Below, one piece after another: positions 44,370-57,095 of a stretch of DNA of 64,000 nt. Origin of the DNA: Sequoia sempervirens (taxonomy: Eukaryota; Streptophyta; Pinopsida; Cupressales; Cupressaceae); contig VDFB02252616.1 of the NCBI GenBank assembly GCA_007258455.2, positions 121,122,552-121,186,551 of the forward strand, in the 5' to 3' direction. The translations under genes and the position numbers were made by a program. Under the pieces are notes generated by a model. It saw nothing but the letters and a program-made list of their open reading frames with translations, made no database searches and had not been told where the DNA came from. Position 1 is the first letter of the stretch; every line of letters starts with the position of its first letter.

Positions 44370-46746
44370 GATTAGGGCTACTCTTTGCAATGAGTTTTCA
44401 TGAAAAGAAAACTAGAGCGAGGAAAAAATTAAAGATTTTTGGATCTACCGACAAGAAATCCAACTCCTTGATTCCCCTTATCAGAGCATGGAGACAGATG
44501 ATAGATTCAATGAATTATGGAATGAAGTGCATACTGATTCTAGCGCAAGAGATGATGAAGATGTTGATTAAGAGGAGGCTGAAATAGATACTGGGAAGGG
44601 AAAGGAGAAGGAAGTAGAAGCACAAACGACCCCAGCATAGCCTATCAAGGTCTCTTCAAATGTGCGGGTGAACATATCATGTGCAAGGGCCTCGATAACT
44701 CGCACCTAGATTGGAAAAAGAACCAAGACAACTTCACAACAATAGTTAAAGGCAGTGGAGGTGGATGATTCCTGACACATCAAACAATAGTGGACAAAAG
44801 TAGCTTCTGGAGAGAGTTCGCAAGAGCCTGCAGCAAGCTAGGAGGCCACGGTGAGCCAAGAACTGCAATCATCTAGAAAATGGGTAAATTTTGCTCCCTC
44901 TTCTCTTACTTCACAATATTTGGTGTCCCCTACTATCTCCACAACACAACTCAGTTCAAGTGTCTGCCCTTCTTTTTCCACTTCTACCCCAATGATTGCG
45001 GGAGGTTTCTCCCAGTTCTCCTATGTGAGAACATTTTTTATAACCCCTCTGTTGACCCTTTCACCTTTCGCAGTTGGCCAATCCAGATCCACTATTGCTT
45101 CACTTTCTACATCCATGGTGACCATTGATACCCCTCTTGCTACTACTTTATCAAGCTGAGCTTAGTTCACCCAATAGTTGGAATCCACCATGACTCCACT
45201 ACCGCCACAACACCTAATGAGTCCTCACGCTGGTTTACAAACTGGGCTTTGGCATATTTCTCCATTCTCCCCGCTTACAATCAATCTTCCAAAGAAGAAA
45301 ACATCTGGAACCACTACTCTTTCATTCCCTTTTGACCTACCTCCCGTCATACCTTTTGTAGGTGGGCTATTTAGGTCACCAGCACAATTTTTGACAAAGG
45401 GCGATAGAACAAAGAAGCAAAGGCTATCAAGATAGAAAAGAAAAAGGCCAAGGATGCCAAGAAGCTAGTGGAGCCAAAGGTGCAAACTATTTTCAATGAG
45501 GTTCAACAATCGCTCCATTTTGCAACCATGTATCCAACCATCATCAAACCACAGGGGGAAATGCAACCCAATGATTACAACATGTATGCATGGGACTCGA
45601 TCTGAGCATAGCCTGGCTATAGGAAAAATTTGAGCTCATGGAAGAAACATAGCGGGTGGTTACCACCAACTTCCTCAAGTTTGGTCCCCAGCTGAAGAAT
45701 CAAGAAGAAGAGCTAAAACTTGGAAAAGAAAGGATTGAGGTCCTACTAGCAAAGGACAAGGCAAGAGAAGTAGAATTAGTGCACTTATCAGAGAAAACAC
45801 ATACATAGCAAGTTAAGCTCTAAGAGGAGCTTGAAAAGTTTGAATATCCAACCTTGTCACCGAGTTGTGGCAGAAAAATGAAGAATTGCAGGACTGGTTA
45901 GCTTGGCTGGAGCAGGAGATTCAATGAAACAATGAGGAGTTTGATCGTCAACATGCTCAATTTGAGCAAAAAAAGTAGCAGAAGGACACATGTTCAAGGG
46001 ATGTGGAGATTTCCCTTTTGAAGAATGCTCCCCAATGCCCTACTACCCAGTTGGACCTCCTTCTAGTGGCTCAAAAATTATACATTTCATACTGGGAAAA
46101 AGTCAAGGCATTCTACCTGACTCTTCAACCAAAAATCCAATTTATGGTGGAGGCAACAAGTTTGGGCAATGAAGTTTATGGAGTGATTGAGCAATTCCCG
46201 CAAATCATCACGGAGAAGTTTCCTGAGGAAAAAATATTGCTAGATAAGCTATACATGGTCTCAGATAAGGACTTAGTAAACACAGGGATCGGGAATAGGA
46301 TGGTCATTGCCAAAATAGTGAACAAGTTCATCCACTGCCACACAGAAATCCTCCATGCTAGCGAGTGTGCTGCCACACTGGACTGGACCATGAATAGCAT
46401 GTGGGCTAGGTTCTCACAACTAACTCAAATGGGCTTACCCTCTTCATTTCTTTTTGATGAATCGGTGGCTACTATAGAGAAGATTGAGGCAAAAATAGAA
46501 GAGAAGCAGTAGGACACATCCTCTTTCCAGAGCTACAGTCAACCACCTACTACAATGGATATTGAAGGTGTCACTCATCAAATTGTGTGGCTACTCTTCC
46601 AACTTGATTCTGGGGCTGGTATATTCACAACGCTACCTTACAAAGAAATGATCGATCTAAATAGAGCACAAGAGAATGTGTGTGACATATTGACACCATC
46701 TGAGGCTGATTGGCTACCTCTACAGACTGTTGTCTCTAAGATTTGA
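44370..46746 (+). pseudogene. Extra ORF of the outer element family, copy B (5'-truncated)
   Basis: It begins inside the ORF, at the point matching 28,745. The Ser/Thr/Pro-rich middle is at 44,640-45,400 and the coiled-coil-like part at 45,640-45,980, with a deletion relative to copy A. The conserved tail has the longest open frame of the family, 46,003-46,512 (169 codons, with FMVEATSLGNEVYGVIEQFP). A final stretch ending in WLPLQTVVSKI, stop at 46,744, is preserved only here and probably gives the true C-terminus. Function unknown. Confidence 0.5.
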
Positions 46747-48137
46747 TTGTGTCACCCAATGGATAGGACTCTGGTTTGCAAAGCAAGAAAATTTTTGGGA
46801 TCCTCTTTTTATAGGCAAAACACCCCTGGTAGTCACCAAAAGCTATGAATATTAAATTCCTCGAGCTCCCTCTGGGTGGTTTTTAACTTTCCTAAGCATC
46901 GGCCTCCATCTCATTTATTTGAACAATCATTGGGCCCCCTTTTGTAGAAATTCATCCGCTACTGCCACGTGTCCACCAGGAACTCCTCAGAGGGATTTCT
47001 TTCTTCACTCTCCTACCGACTCTTGCAATGCTTTTAAATTTCCTCGCTGTGGGCACTTCAAGGCTGCTTCCCTTCGCTTTTTAATCGGGCCATGTCCATG
47101 TGCCATGTATTTTCTATCCGCATTCACTTTTTGGGTAGACCCCACAGTCAGCATCAGTAGTATAGAATGCCTCTATGTGTCTTCATTGTGCAGTTTTTCA
47201 TCACAAGGAGGAGGAATCAACGATCAAGCCTTGACCTATTGCTATGTCTCTCTTTCACAAGGACTTCATTGAATGGAAGGAGAGAGAGAGCAGCATGCAC
47301 CGCTAAGTTGCCACATGTTCTAACCGCCTTCATGGGTGAATGACATGTGTTTGCACAAGAGTTTTCTAGGATCACTGCCATCATTTGGAGGGGATGCATC
47401 TATTTGACGAGCGACTACATGTTTCATGGCCTAATTTTTTTCTATTGCAATGGTCGAAGGAAATCATTACTGCAAGTATCATTTCTCATGATATGGGATC
47501 TTTTATGTTACTGACCTGCCAGGAAGTGGGATTTTTATCTATATGTACTACTTTTTCCTTCCAAAAATGAGTTTGGAAGACATAGAAAATTTAGGGGAAA
47601 GACACCAAGCCTTTTATATTGCTTTTAGATTATTGTATAAGACTCTCAGACTGTGTCGTTGTTCAACCTTTCTGTTTTCTTAAGCTATTTGATAAAACAT
47701 TATACTATGTCATTATTATCCTGAATTGTTTATTTGTGAAACTTATATGATTTCAATATAAGCTTTGCTAATTTAGACCATGTCTTTTGAATCTTCTTTT
47801 TAGAAAATGTATATGGGAATTATTTTATGTCATTAGATAAATTATTCATATTTTCATCTTTGATTTCTATTATTCTAGGACATAGTAGATTGTTGAATGG
47901 GCCCTTAAATCACATCCAAAAAATAAATTTATCATGCCTTACATCTAAATCTTGGTGCATCGCCTTAGTTAGATCTTCATTTTTTATATCTGCTTTATTT
48001 TCCCATTACAAAACCCCAAGTATAGAAGAAGTCAACTTCTTTAAAAATTAGGAGGTTGCTCAGTTTAACACAATTGGTTCCCCCATTAACTAAGTTTCCC
48101 ATAAAGGTTGTTACCTTGCCAAAATTTGGGGTCAACA
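46747..48137 (+). repeat. LTR of the outer element family, copy B
   Basis: It matches 1-920 from 47,217 on and ends TCAACA before the shared flank. Its start is not resolved: it lies between the ORF stop at 46,746 and 47,216, and no clear polypurine tract was seen. TTTTTATAGG near 46,808 could be a TATA box. Confidence 0.65.
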
Positions 48138-51100
48138 CATACTAAATAATACATTCTCAAAATTGAATTAATGAATTAATCTCTAAGGTTTCTATTAACA
48201 TATCACATTTATTAAATCACTTTATATCTAACATTCTATTACATACCTTTTATTTTACTCAATATTTTTTCTTTTAAGAAAACTTTCAAAAGGATTAATT
48301 GTAGAATTTTAGCCATATAGACTTTTTTCTCTTCTCTTTTCTACTCTCTACTTCCTAATGATGAATTATGAAGTTTTATCTAATACATAAAAAAAAATCT
48401 TATATAATAAAAACTAGAAACTATACATAATAATATAAATTTACAAATATATACAACATATTAAATACTTAATTTACAAATAATTTATAATAATTTTCTA
48501 AAATCACCATATCATAATCGAATTTTGGAAAATAAATACCTTCATTATTTTATAATAAATCTAAAAATTCAATAGGTAATATTTATCCTCCCCAAACAAT
48601 CTCAACAATGAATTTTATATTAATTTTGTTAATTGGATCTTTTTATCCAAAATCAGCTTGAGAAGAGGCCTAGGCCGTGTGGAGTGGGCACTTCATCGAC
48701 ATCTCGCTCAGGCTGTACCCACCTTCCATAGCAATTGCATACCAACACTTTGTTTTCCAATTGATGCCAATTAGTCTGCACCATCAGCTCTTTGTGCAGC
48801 ATATCGAAGGCCTTGTTAACCATATAATTTTATGCAATAATCGGATTATAAGAAATGATTTGTGCAGTGACAATGCTCTTAAACATAAAGAGAGAGAGTA
48901 CTAGTATTTATATAGGAAATGGTCTGGGGCGCAGCGCAGCACATTGATGTCAGGAAAAATCATTTTTTATAGGAAAGATATTGAAGACAATGTCAAACGT
49001 TATTCAACTACAGGATTATTCTTTTTCAATGTGAATGGAGTTCTTTTAAGAAGCGTCAAAGCACGAGGTTAGCTCAGGAATTATATTCTTTGCCTTCTTA
49101 TTTCCCACTTTCTTTGTCAACAAAATAGTTATCTATTCAACATTGCTATCGACGTGTTGGTTGGAATGGTGAATGGTTCATGTGATTGCATTTGGCTTTG
49201 ATTCTCTTGGGGTTTATCGACCATCTCATGTCGAGAGTAGGGAAGGTTTATAAAGGTATCTTTCAATAATAAATAATTTAAATATTGTTTTAAAATTTAA
49301 TTTTATAGATCTTGTATGTATTGGTGAACTTAATGATTTTCAATGAGTTTATTAAAGATCAAGTCTTGTTGGTGCAAGGACCACAACAATATAAGAGATG
49401 GGGTAAGGATCATACCTTTGGGGAATTTGATAGAATTGATACCCCTCAACAATATAAGAGATGGGGTAAGGATCATCCCTTTGGGGAATTTGATAGAATT
49501 GATACCCCTCAATCTTTGGCTCTCAACTAAAAAGGTATTCTAGCTAAGATTTGTGCTCCTTATTGAATTATAAAACCTATATGGTTTTCACATAAAACCC
49601 TACAACATGTTAAATCTTTATACATTATTTATATATATAATTTTTATATGTTTTTAGTACAAATGAACCCAAAGAAAACCCAATGTTAATTTTTTTAGCA
49701 TAATCAATGAATTGAATCCTAAAAATTTGAATATGAATCTAAACTAAAATTAGTAACTTAGCAATTATTGCACCACATTTGTAGATCAATTCTTGAAGAT
49801 TTATTTTAAATATTTAATTCGTAATAATTAAATGATGTTATGAAAGGACATGATTTTATTTGATATATTTCAAATCTAAATGATTAAAATATGATGAATG
49901 TTCTTTCATGCACTGATGTGAATGTATATTTAATACCATATTCAAAAGCCAATATGATTTGTGAAATTTAAATATGACTGTTATCATTATTAGAAACAGT
50001 GAATATAAAAGAATGATATGTATGAATGAATATAAATGATTAACTATCTTTTTTAGGTATTTGTAAATGTGTCTAATTATTGTTGTTTGTTATGTATGTA
50101 AGGGATAGAATAATGCATTATAATATATATAGTTCTTTGTAAATGAGTCTAACTATTGTTGTTAGTTATGTATGTAAGGCATAGTATAATGCACTAGACA
50201 ATATATGTAAGGGATGGTAGTTGTAAGGGACAGTTAGCACTATGTTGTAAGGGATAATATATGTAACTAATTATATGGAAGGGACAAAATATGTGAGGGA
50301 AAGTATAACACTGTGTTGATAAGACCATGTGTGGTATGATAAGTATTTTATTTTTACATCAACTGATGATTTCATAGCTGCTTATAGTATACGATATTTA
50401 ATACAAAAAAAAAATACAAATGATCAATGGGATTCCATGTTTCATATAATGATACTAATTTATTTGATATGTTTATTATTTTTATATACATGTGTGTTTA
50501 ATTTGACTAGACTAACTACCTTGATGTTGTAATGAGGTCAATGCAAGATAAAGTTCAATCCCCATTTTAGTTGAAGAGGTAGAGCATCATTGAGCAGAGG
50601 ATTATAGATCAAGTAGGATTAGCGTCAAGTGACATGCATAAGAACGTGTTGCATACACACCACTAACTTATATCTTATTCCCATAGTTGGTTTTCATGAG
50701 TATCATTTTTTGTCATGGCCTAGCTTAGTCGAGTTACATATTATAAGTATATTGGTATTGAGATGCATAAAGTGCAAAGGTGGTATTGATGTTTCCTTTT
50801 TTGCAAATAGATTTGACAAATTTTTAATATTAATTTCAAATCCTTAATGTTTTGATTATGGTAAATATGGGAAGGACCCGTACCCGTTACAAATCATCAA
50901 TAAAGGAAAATGACAAAACAAATCTCACCAGTGCTGAGACAAGAAAAAATAGCAAATAAGATAAGTCTCCCAATTAGTAAAGAGAACAACAGGACCAACA
51001 TAAATTTTGACTAGAGGGAGGACTTAGAGGGTCCAAATCAACATGTTTTGAAGAGACCTAAAACCATGAAACTTGAACACTTTTGATGCTGATACAAGAT

Positions 51101-51622
51101 CTCATCACCATCCTTAATCTCAACCTTCATAGGAAAAAAAGGAAAAGAAGATTGATACGAGGGTGACAAAATCCCCATAGTTGCAACTCTTTGTTCCTCT
51201 AGCAAAAATAAGCTCCACCTAAAAAGGAGAGGTCTCTACTAGAGAAGAGAAAAAAGAGAAGAAACCACCAGAAGAAGAAACAAACCCCCAACCTCACCTA
51301 CAAGAAAATTCTCCACCTCTATTGGAGAAGACACCACCTCTATAGGAAGAGCAAATAGAGAAACCAAGGTAAGATCAACAGAAGCCCTTTCAAGGAAAAT
51401 AAAAACTTGGGGAGAAAAAACCCCCATAGCACTCACAAGAATAAGTTTACCCAAAAAATAGTCCTACTACATAATGTCAACCTCCAAGAACCAAATTAGA
51501 AAATAGAGGCTAAACAACACCAAACTAACAACATACCCCAATGCAAATAGAACCCCTAAAAGCCATAAGACAAGCTTAGGGTTCTCCAATATCCACATCT
51601 GCAAAACCATGGAGTCACAAAG
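48138..51622. other. AT-rich flank, copy B
   Basis: Matches 31,479-34,913 with low divergence plus a 63-bp insertion. No gene recognised. Confidence 0.7.
49384..49509. repeat. 63-bp tandem duplication specific to copy B
   Basis: CAACAATATAAGAGATGGGG at 49,384 recurs at 49,447, with two substitutions. Copy A has a single unit near 32,726. Confidence 0.9.
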
Positions 51623-51934
51623 TGTTACATTAGTGGTTGTCATTGCACCAAAAGATCAACCTATTAATGCATGATACAACTACTAGATTTAAACAAGATC
51701 CACAGGATGTGGTTAAGCCGTGGCAGGAACCCAAGCACTACAATGCACAAAAGAGACCAAGGGATACACCATCTTGCAACAATCCCCCCAATGCAAGTGA
51801 TGGGTTCAAACTTGTGACCTTGGCTCTGATACCAATTGTTACATTGGTGGTTATCATTGCACCAAAGATTGGCCTATTAATGCCTGATACAAATGTCAAA
51901 TTTATACAAAATCCATAGGAGGTGGTTAAGCCAT
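51623..51934 (-). mobile_element. TRIM-like element, copy B (truncated, no copia insertion)
   Basis: The left LTR 51,623-51,781 (159 bp) is uninterrupted and gives the empty site of the copia insertion. The interior 51,782-51,836 holds the initiator-Met primer site on the minus strand and a CCCCCC run beside the LTR. The right LTR starts at 51,837 and is broken at 51,934. Confidence 0.75.
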
Positions 51935-52718
51935 GTCGGTTGTGTGCAAGAAGTTGAGTGCACTTTTTGGCCAAAAAGTGGAAGTGTTTTCCCTGATTTT
52001 CAGAATTTGACACATTTGACCTTAAAATTTGAAGCAGTTAGAGATGGAATCTTCGATAATCATTAAATGTAGTACTCAGAGTCTAGTTTCTAAATATGTA
52101 ATTTATTTCAATACCCAGATTGTAAAAATTGAGTTTCAATAGGCGTTTCTAAAAACCACTATTTAAAAGTCACTTTTTTATACCATACCATGCACATGTA
52201 CGACATCCATATTTTGACCTAAAGTATCATATTTTTCAAAATCCTTTTGACAAAAGATTTGTTACTCACTAGGGGAGAAGAGCCAGTAGCCGCCAGGGCT
52301 AACTTTGCGCAACCATAGAATACAAACCGTATGTCGAATTGGAAAAAAAATTTATGGGTTTTTTTCGCACATGAGTTAAGATCTTATAACTAATTTTTTG
52401 GCTTCTAGGCAATTCGGTAGAGTGCGGTAGCATCTGATATGCGCGCGTATGTCAAAAAGACCCCTTTTAGAGGTGCCGCCCACTTGCCATCACCTAACGT
52501 CCCAATACCCCCTAAATATAACCACCAATAAAAAATTTAAAAAACACCTAAATATGTCACTTTTAATATCTAATTAAAACTCTTTTATCATTCAAATCCG
52601 CTCAAAAGTGAATGGGTCTAATTCATGTTAGCACCTTCTACAATCAATTTGGCACCCATTACAAATCACTCCTACATATTAATCTCCTTACTAAAGCACT
52701 GGACACCAAACACATTAC
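51935..52718. other. Unassigned insertion, perhaps related to the 23.9-kb DNA element
   Basis: It begins GGTTGTGTGCAAGAAG inside the TRIM LTR. Its first 200 bases resemble in style the element at 23,889: a GGCCAAAAAGTGG-like word near the end and TTTAGTTTCTAAA-like words further in. No matching right end was found. No ORF recognised. Confidence 0.3.
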
Positions 52719-52743
52719 ACCCCAAATAATCTTTATTTGGGGT
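52719..52743. repeat. Perfect 11-bp hairpin
   Basis: ACCCCAAATAA and TTATTTGGGGT are exact inverted repeats with the 3-base loop TCT. Confidence 0.85.
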
Positions 52744-52831
52744 CCGATTGACGCATATGACTAATATTTTTTTGTGGGTATCCCATCATAACCATTCGCT
52801 TTTCCGCGCGCTGTCTGGAAGGTTCCCGGCG

Positions 52832-52892
52832 ATGGAGAAGGTTGCGGATGGCGACGGCTCTCCACAGCTCCTCCACATGCGCACGGCTCCAG
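52832..52892 (+). other. Exon-like GC-rich patch with a GT donor (possible host gene first exon)
   Basis: ATG at 52,832 opens MEKVADGDGSPQLLHMRTAP and one more base before GTAACATC at 52,893. The patch from 52,800 to 52,890 is distinctly GC-rich against AT-rich surroundings. Its end and the following sequence recur in diverged form at 54,473 and 54,786, which argues it may be part of a repeat. No family recognised. Confidence 0.3.
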
Positions 52893-53445
52893 GTAACATC
52901 TAACATCGTTTACCTCTAGAATATGCAAACAATGGTACTGGTTAATCATTTTCTTCTGCATCTTTCATGACCCGTGAAGGGTTTATTCGATGGTTAAGAC
53001 CCGCGAAGGGTTTGTTCGACGATTGATAAATTATTACTGCTTGTCTATGAAGTAAATCATGCATCTTACATGCATCTCACCATGTGCTATTTTATTCTGC
53101 TAATGTCATGGTACTGGCATTATACACACGGGTTTTTTTTGGGGTAAAATGATTTCCTATCCTCATGTTACCACGCGCTCACAATGTGGTAAATTCAACT
53201 GTATCATGATTTTTTCTGCAGAAATGATAACGAATTTTGTGGGTTTGTGAAAACCCTTGCTTTGTTTTTCCAAATACGGGTTTTATTGTGCTTAAATGAT
53301 TAAATACGACCTGGTAAAGTCGATTGTCTCATGATTTTGTCTCCATAAATGATCAGGAATTTCGTGGGTTTGAACACATGTCTATAAAAAACCCATGTCA
53401 CTTTGGGCATAAATCGACAAACCCATTAAAAATAAATATGTTTTT

Positions 53446-53647
53446 GTCAAAACCCTTGCATGGTTTTTTCCAAATTCGTGTGCTTAATGAATTAATCTCA
53501 TGAAACCCTTGTTTGGAATATTCTGCATCTACCTCAAAATGAATTCGTGAAAACCCTTGCTTGGCTTTTTCCAAATTCGTTTGCTTAAGGAATTGATCTC
53601 ATGAAACCCTTGCCTGGAATATTATGCATCTATCTGAAAACGCACTT
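53446..53647 (+). repeat. Two-copy tandem repeat, period 101
   Basis: GTCAAAACCCTTGC at 53,446 recurs as GTGAAAACCCTTGC at 53,547; both run through TCATGAAACCCTTG to GCATCTA. A third, partial copy starts near 53,248. Confidence 0.85.
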
Positions 53648-53722
53648 CTGTATTCCTGCGAGTGACAAATTATTACTATGAAACCCTTGGTTAATTTCTT
53701 TTGCACCTTTTTGAAAAACCCA

Positions 53723-54468
53723 ATACATACATACATACATATATGTATGGTATGTATGTGCACATACATACATACATATATGCATGTATGTATGTGTACA
53801 TACATACCATGTATATATGTATGGTCTGTATGTATGTACACATACAGACATACATATACACATACATACCATATATATATGTATGGTCTGTATGTATGTA
53901 TACATACAGACCATACATATATACGTACATGTATATACATACATACATGGTATGTATGTATATATGTATGTTTGTATGTGTACATACATACATACATGTA
54001 TGTCTGTACACATACAGACATACATGTATGTATGTATGTATGTACACATACAGACATACATATATACATATATGTATGTATATACACATACAGACATACA
54101 TATGTACATACATGTATGTATGTACACATATAGACATACATATATACATACATGTATGTATATATGTATGTCTGTATGTGTACATACATATATACATACA
54201 TGTATGTATATATGTATGTGTGTATGTGTACATACATATATACATACATGTATGCATGTATGTATGTATGTACACATATAGACATACATATATACACATA
54301 CAAACATACATATGTACATACATGTATGTATGTACACATACACACATACATATATACATACATACCTGTATATACACATACATACATACATATATACACA
54401 TACAGACATACATATGTACATACATGTATGTATGTACACATACAGACATACATACATACATACCATAC
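53723..54468. repeat. Long CATA/TATG tetranucleotide microsatellite with inverted blocks
   Basis: About 745 bp made of CATA and TATG blocks alternating in direction, with CAGACATA and CACATA variants. All long open frames here are products of the repeat. Confidence 0.95.
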
Positions 54469-54584
54469 TTTCCATTGCACATACAGCAGGCCTCAGGTAA
54501 CATCTAACATCTTTCTCCTTTGAATATGCAAACAATGGTACTGGTTAATCATTTTCTTCTGCATGTTTCATATTACAAAAATAA

Positions 54585-54654
54585 ATGTATGTATGTATGT
54601 ATGTATGTATGTATGTGCACATACATACATACATGTATATATGTATGTATGTAT
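54585..54654. repeat. ATGT/CATA microsatellite
   Basis: (ATGT)n followed by GCACATACATACATACATG and (ATGT)n. Confidence 0.95.
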
Positions 54655-55040
54655 CGAAAGCAATGACAAGCATCCTCTGCACATTCCTCTAATATCCCAA
54701 GTATCAGGTAGGTACTTATAGTTATTTTCATTTATGCACTGTCTTCTTACTTTATACATTCTAGCATTTGTTTATATTTTTGTACTTTCCATTGCACATA
54801 GAGCAGGCTACCATACATATCTTTGTCATTTTACATTATGTGTCTCTTGTTCATTCAACAAATCGATGTATATGTGTCTATTCTTTGCCTATCCTTTCAA
54901 AATGCAAACAATGGTTTTGGTTATTCATTTTCTTCTGCATCTTTCACGACCCATTAAGGGTTTATTCGATGATGTCAAAATTATTACTGCTTGTTTATGA
55001 AATAAATCATTCCTCTTACACTCCTTTTCGCCATGTGTTG

Positions 55041-55185
55041 TATATATGTATGCATGTATCTATGTGTGTATGCACATACATACATACATACATTTATACA
55101 TATATGTATATATGTATGTATGTACATGCATACATACATACATACATGTATGTGTGTATGTATGTACATGCATACATACATACAT
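55041..55185. repeat. CATA/TATG microsatellite cut by the gap
   Basis: The same repeat type runs directly into the Ns at 55,186. Confidence 0.95.
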
Positions 55186-55285
55186 NNNNNNNNNNNNNNN
55201 NNNNNNNNNNNNNNNNNNNNNNNNNNNNNNNNNNNNNNNNNNNNNNNNNNNNNNNNNNNNNNNNNNNNNNNNNNNNNNNNNNNNN
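55186..55285. other. Assembly gap of 100 Ns
   Basis: Exactly 100 Ns, the usual placeholder for a gap of unknown size between two contigs. Confidence 0.98.
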
Positions 55286-56096
55286 TTTGAAGCCTTCAAC
55301 ATCCAGATAGTGCCCCAAGAACAAAATGTTGAGGCAAACCGCATGGCCACAATCCGATCTTAGTTTGACCCAGCCTCTAACCTAATTCATAACAAAAACT
55401 AATCTATACGAGTGATAGTTTGACCAAAAATTCCAAATAATGATCAAAGCTGGCAAGTGTTTGACAATGATGAACACATTGCCTCATTCATCCAACAATC
55501 GGGAAATTTTTTTGATCGACTCCAACCAAAGACTGTTGAGGCCTAGGATGGACAAATCATTCAGCTAAGATCCAACAAACTTTCAAAAGGACTGGTCACT
55601 CTTGAAAACCTGTTCAATTGTGATGATGTGAGGAATGATAAGACAAAGTTTGTAGTAGACAAAAGCGATTATGCGGACCTTCAGGTCAGAGATGGAAGAA
55701 AGCTCAAAGTTAGGAAAGATGTTTTGCATCATGATAAACAAAGGCTCATCAACTTCTACGAGAAGTATAAAGGATTAGTGGCCTGGTCATATGATGACCT
55801 TAAGGGAAACAATCCTAACATCATCCAGCATACAATAGAGCTGACGGAAGGTGCAAAACCAGTCTACAAAAAACATAGGCTAGTGAATTTGAAGATTGAA
55901 GCCTTGATGGCGCAAGAGCTGACAAAGCTAATTTAGTCTTAGATCATCTTGTCGATCAAATACAACACATGGGTATCCAACCTGGTTCTAGTCTGAAAAA
56001 GGAATAGAGATATCCACCTATGTGTTGAATTTCAAGACCTGAATAGAGCATTCCTTAAGGACCACTACCTGCTGCCTTCCATGGATTCAATCTTTC
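55286..56096 (+). pseudogene. Second copy of outer-element RNase H end and RT start
   Basis: Matches 3,814-4,624 with no difference seen on reading, including the stops. It ends with CTTTC at 56,092-56,096. Confidence 0.93.
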
Positions 56097-57095
56097 TGTA
56101 GACACGCAAAATATGCATACATGTCAATCCAATGGTTTAATCAACTAACTTTCATTTAATCAAATCTAACAATTCATCCTTCAAATTAAATAAATCCACT
56201 TCATCATTACATCATTTAAATAAATCAATTAAATCCTAACACTTCATTAATTAACCTTTATCTTACATCATCCCTTTAATTAAATAAATCAAACATTCAT
56301 TTAATTAAATCCCAAATTCATATTTCTCTCCTTTTGATTTAAATAAATCCAAATATTCAATTCAAATGGGTCAAACTCACCTAATCATTATTAAGCTAAT
56401 ATAATCCTAACCTAACCACCCATCACATCCTCTAGATATTCCCACTTGCACAAATAAATCGATTTATTGATTTATTAAAACCCTTATTTTCTTTCAACTT
56501 GGCATAAAAAAATAGAATATTCCCTCAAGTTTGAAAATGATGACAAATTGACTTGTCCCTTCCAACATTGCATTAACTTCTTTTCATTTTCATGTCCCTC
56601 TCAACATTTATTTCACAAATTGGAATTTGAAATCTCCTCTCTTGGGCACATTGGCTCAAGACTTGCACACATTCTCAACCTGCTGGGCGGTAAGTTTAAG
56701 GCCTCTTTTCATTGGTTTACATTTAGTCCCACATTCATCCACTACGCTCTAAATAACTCTCATCACAAAATCTATGCAAATGAAAAGGACTGGATTCTTC
56801 ACTAAACTACTCCATGACTCTCAGCGGATACCTTTTGGTTTGGCGAACCACCTTGATTTCACTATAGTGGCATTTTGCATTATTGTACCTCTTGCTGACG
56901 GGGAAATGGTCATTTCAAAATACGAAACCAACCTATCATGGAATAGGGTACGTGCCAAGTTTCGAAATGTCTCGTGATTCTCCTGTTTCGTACTAAAAGC
57001 ATTTACATGGTACCTTATACTTTGGTTAAACCTTCTTCCATATGTTAACTCATGTTTGAGGAATAGAGTTTATTGCATTCTTTAGGTAATTTCCA
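56097..57095 (+). repeat. 5' LTR of the second nested copy
   Basis: The first 476 bp equal 4,625-5,100. The remainder aligns with 5,101-5,627 but with many small indels and substitutions. The end and the primer site are altered (TGGTGTTGTGAAGGGAGG at 57,099). Confidence 0.75.

Larger units (their letters stand above)
44370..51934. repeat. Duplicated segment, copy B
   Basis: It aligns with copy A (28,745-34,956 plus 41,899-42,147) in the same order: extra ORF, LTR, flank, TRIM. It keeps about 1.2 kb (46,620-47,815) lost from copy A and lacks the copia insertion. It ends abruptly inside the second TRIM LTR at 51,934. Confidence 0.85.
52866..55040 (+). repeat. Three diverged copies of a CACAT...GCAAACAATGG...TTCTTCTGCAT unit
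   Basis: Unit 1 is 52,866-53,098, unit 2 is 54,473-54,575 (cut by the microsatellite) and unit 3 is 54,786-55,040. All share GCAAACAATGG, ATTTTCTTCTGCAT, and units 1 and 3 also share AAGGGTTTATTCGATG. Confidence 0.7.

Noticed and set aside
53723..54468. Possible CRISPR-like array
   Set aside because: No spacer-repeat alternation with unique spacers; it is a simple tetranucleotide repeat in a plant genome.
53599..54535. Long open frames of 123-301 codons on both strands
   Set aside because: They are translations of the CATA/TATG microsatellite (Tyr/Met/Cys/His/Thr/Ile runs), open in every frame because the repeat lacks stops.
55294..55363. Open frames running through the N gap
   Set aside because: They bridge unknown bases and join microsatellite to the outer-element RNase H end, which has no biological meaning.
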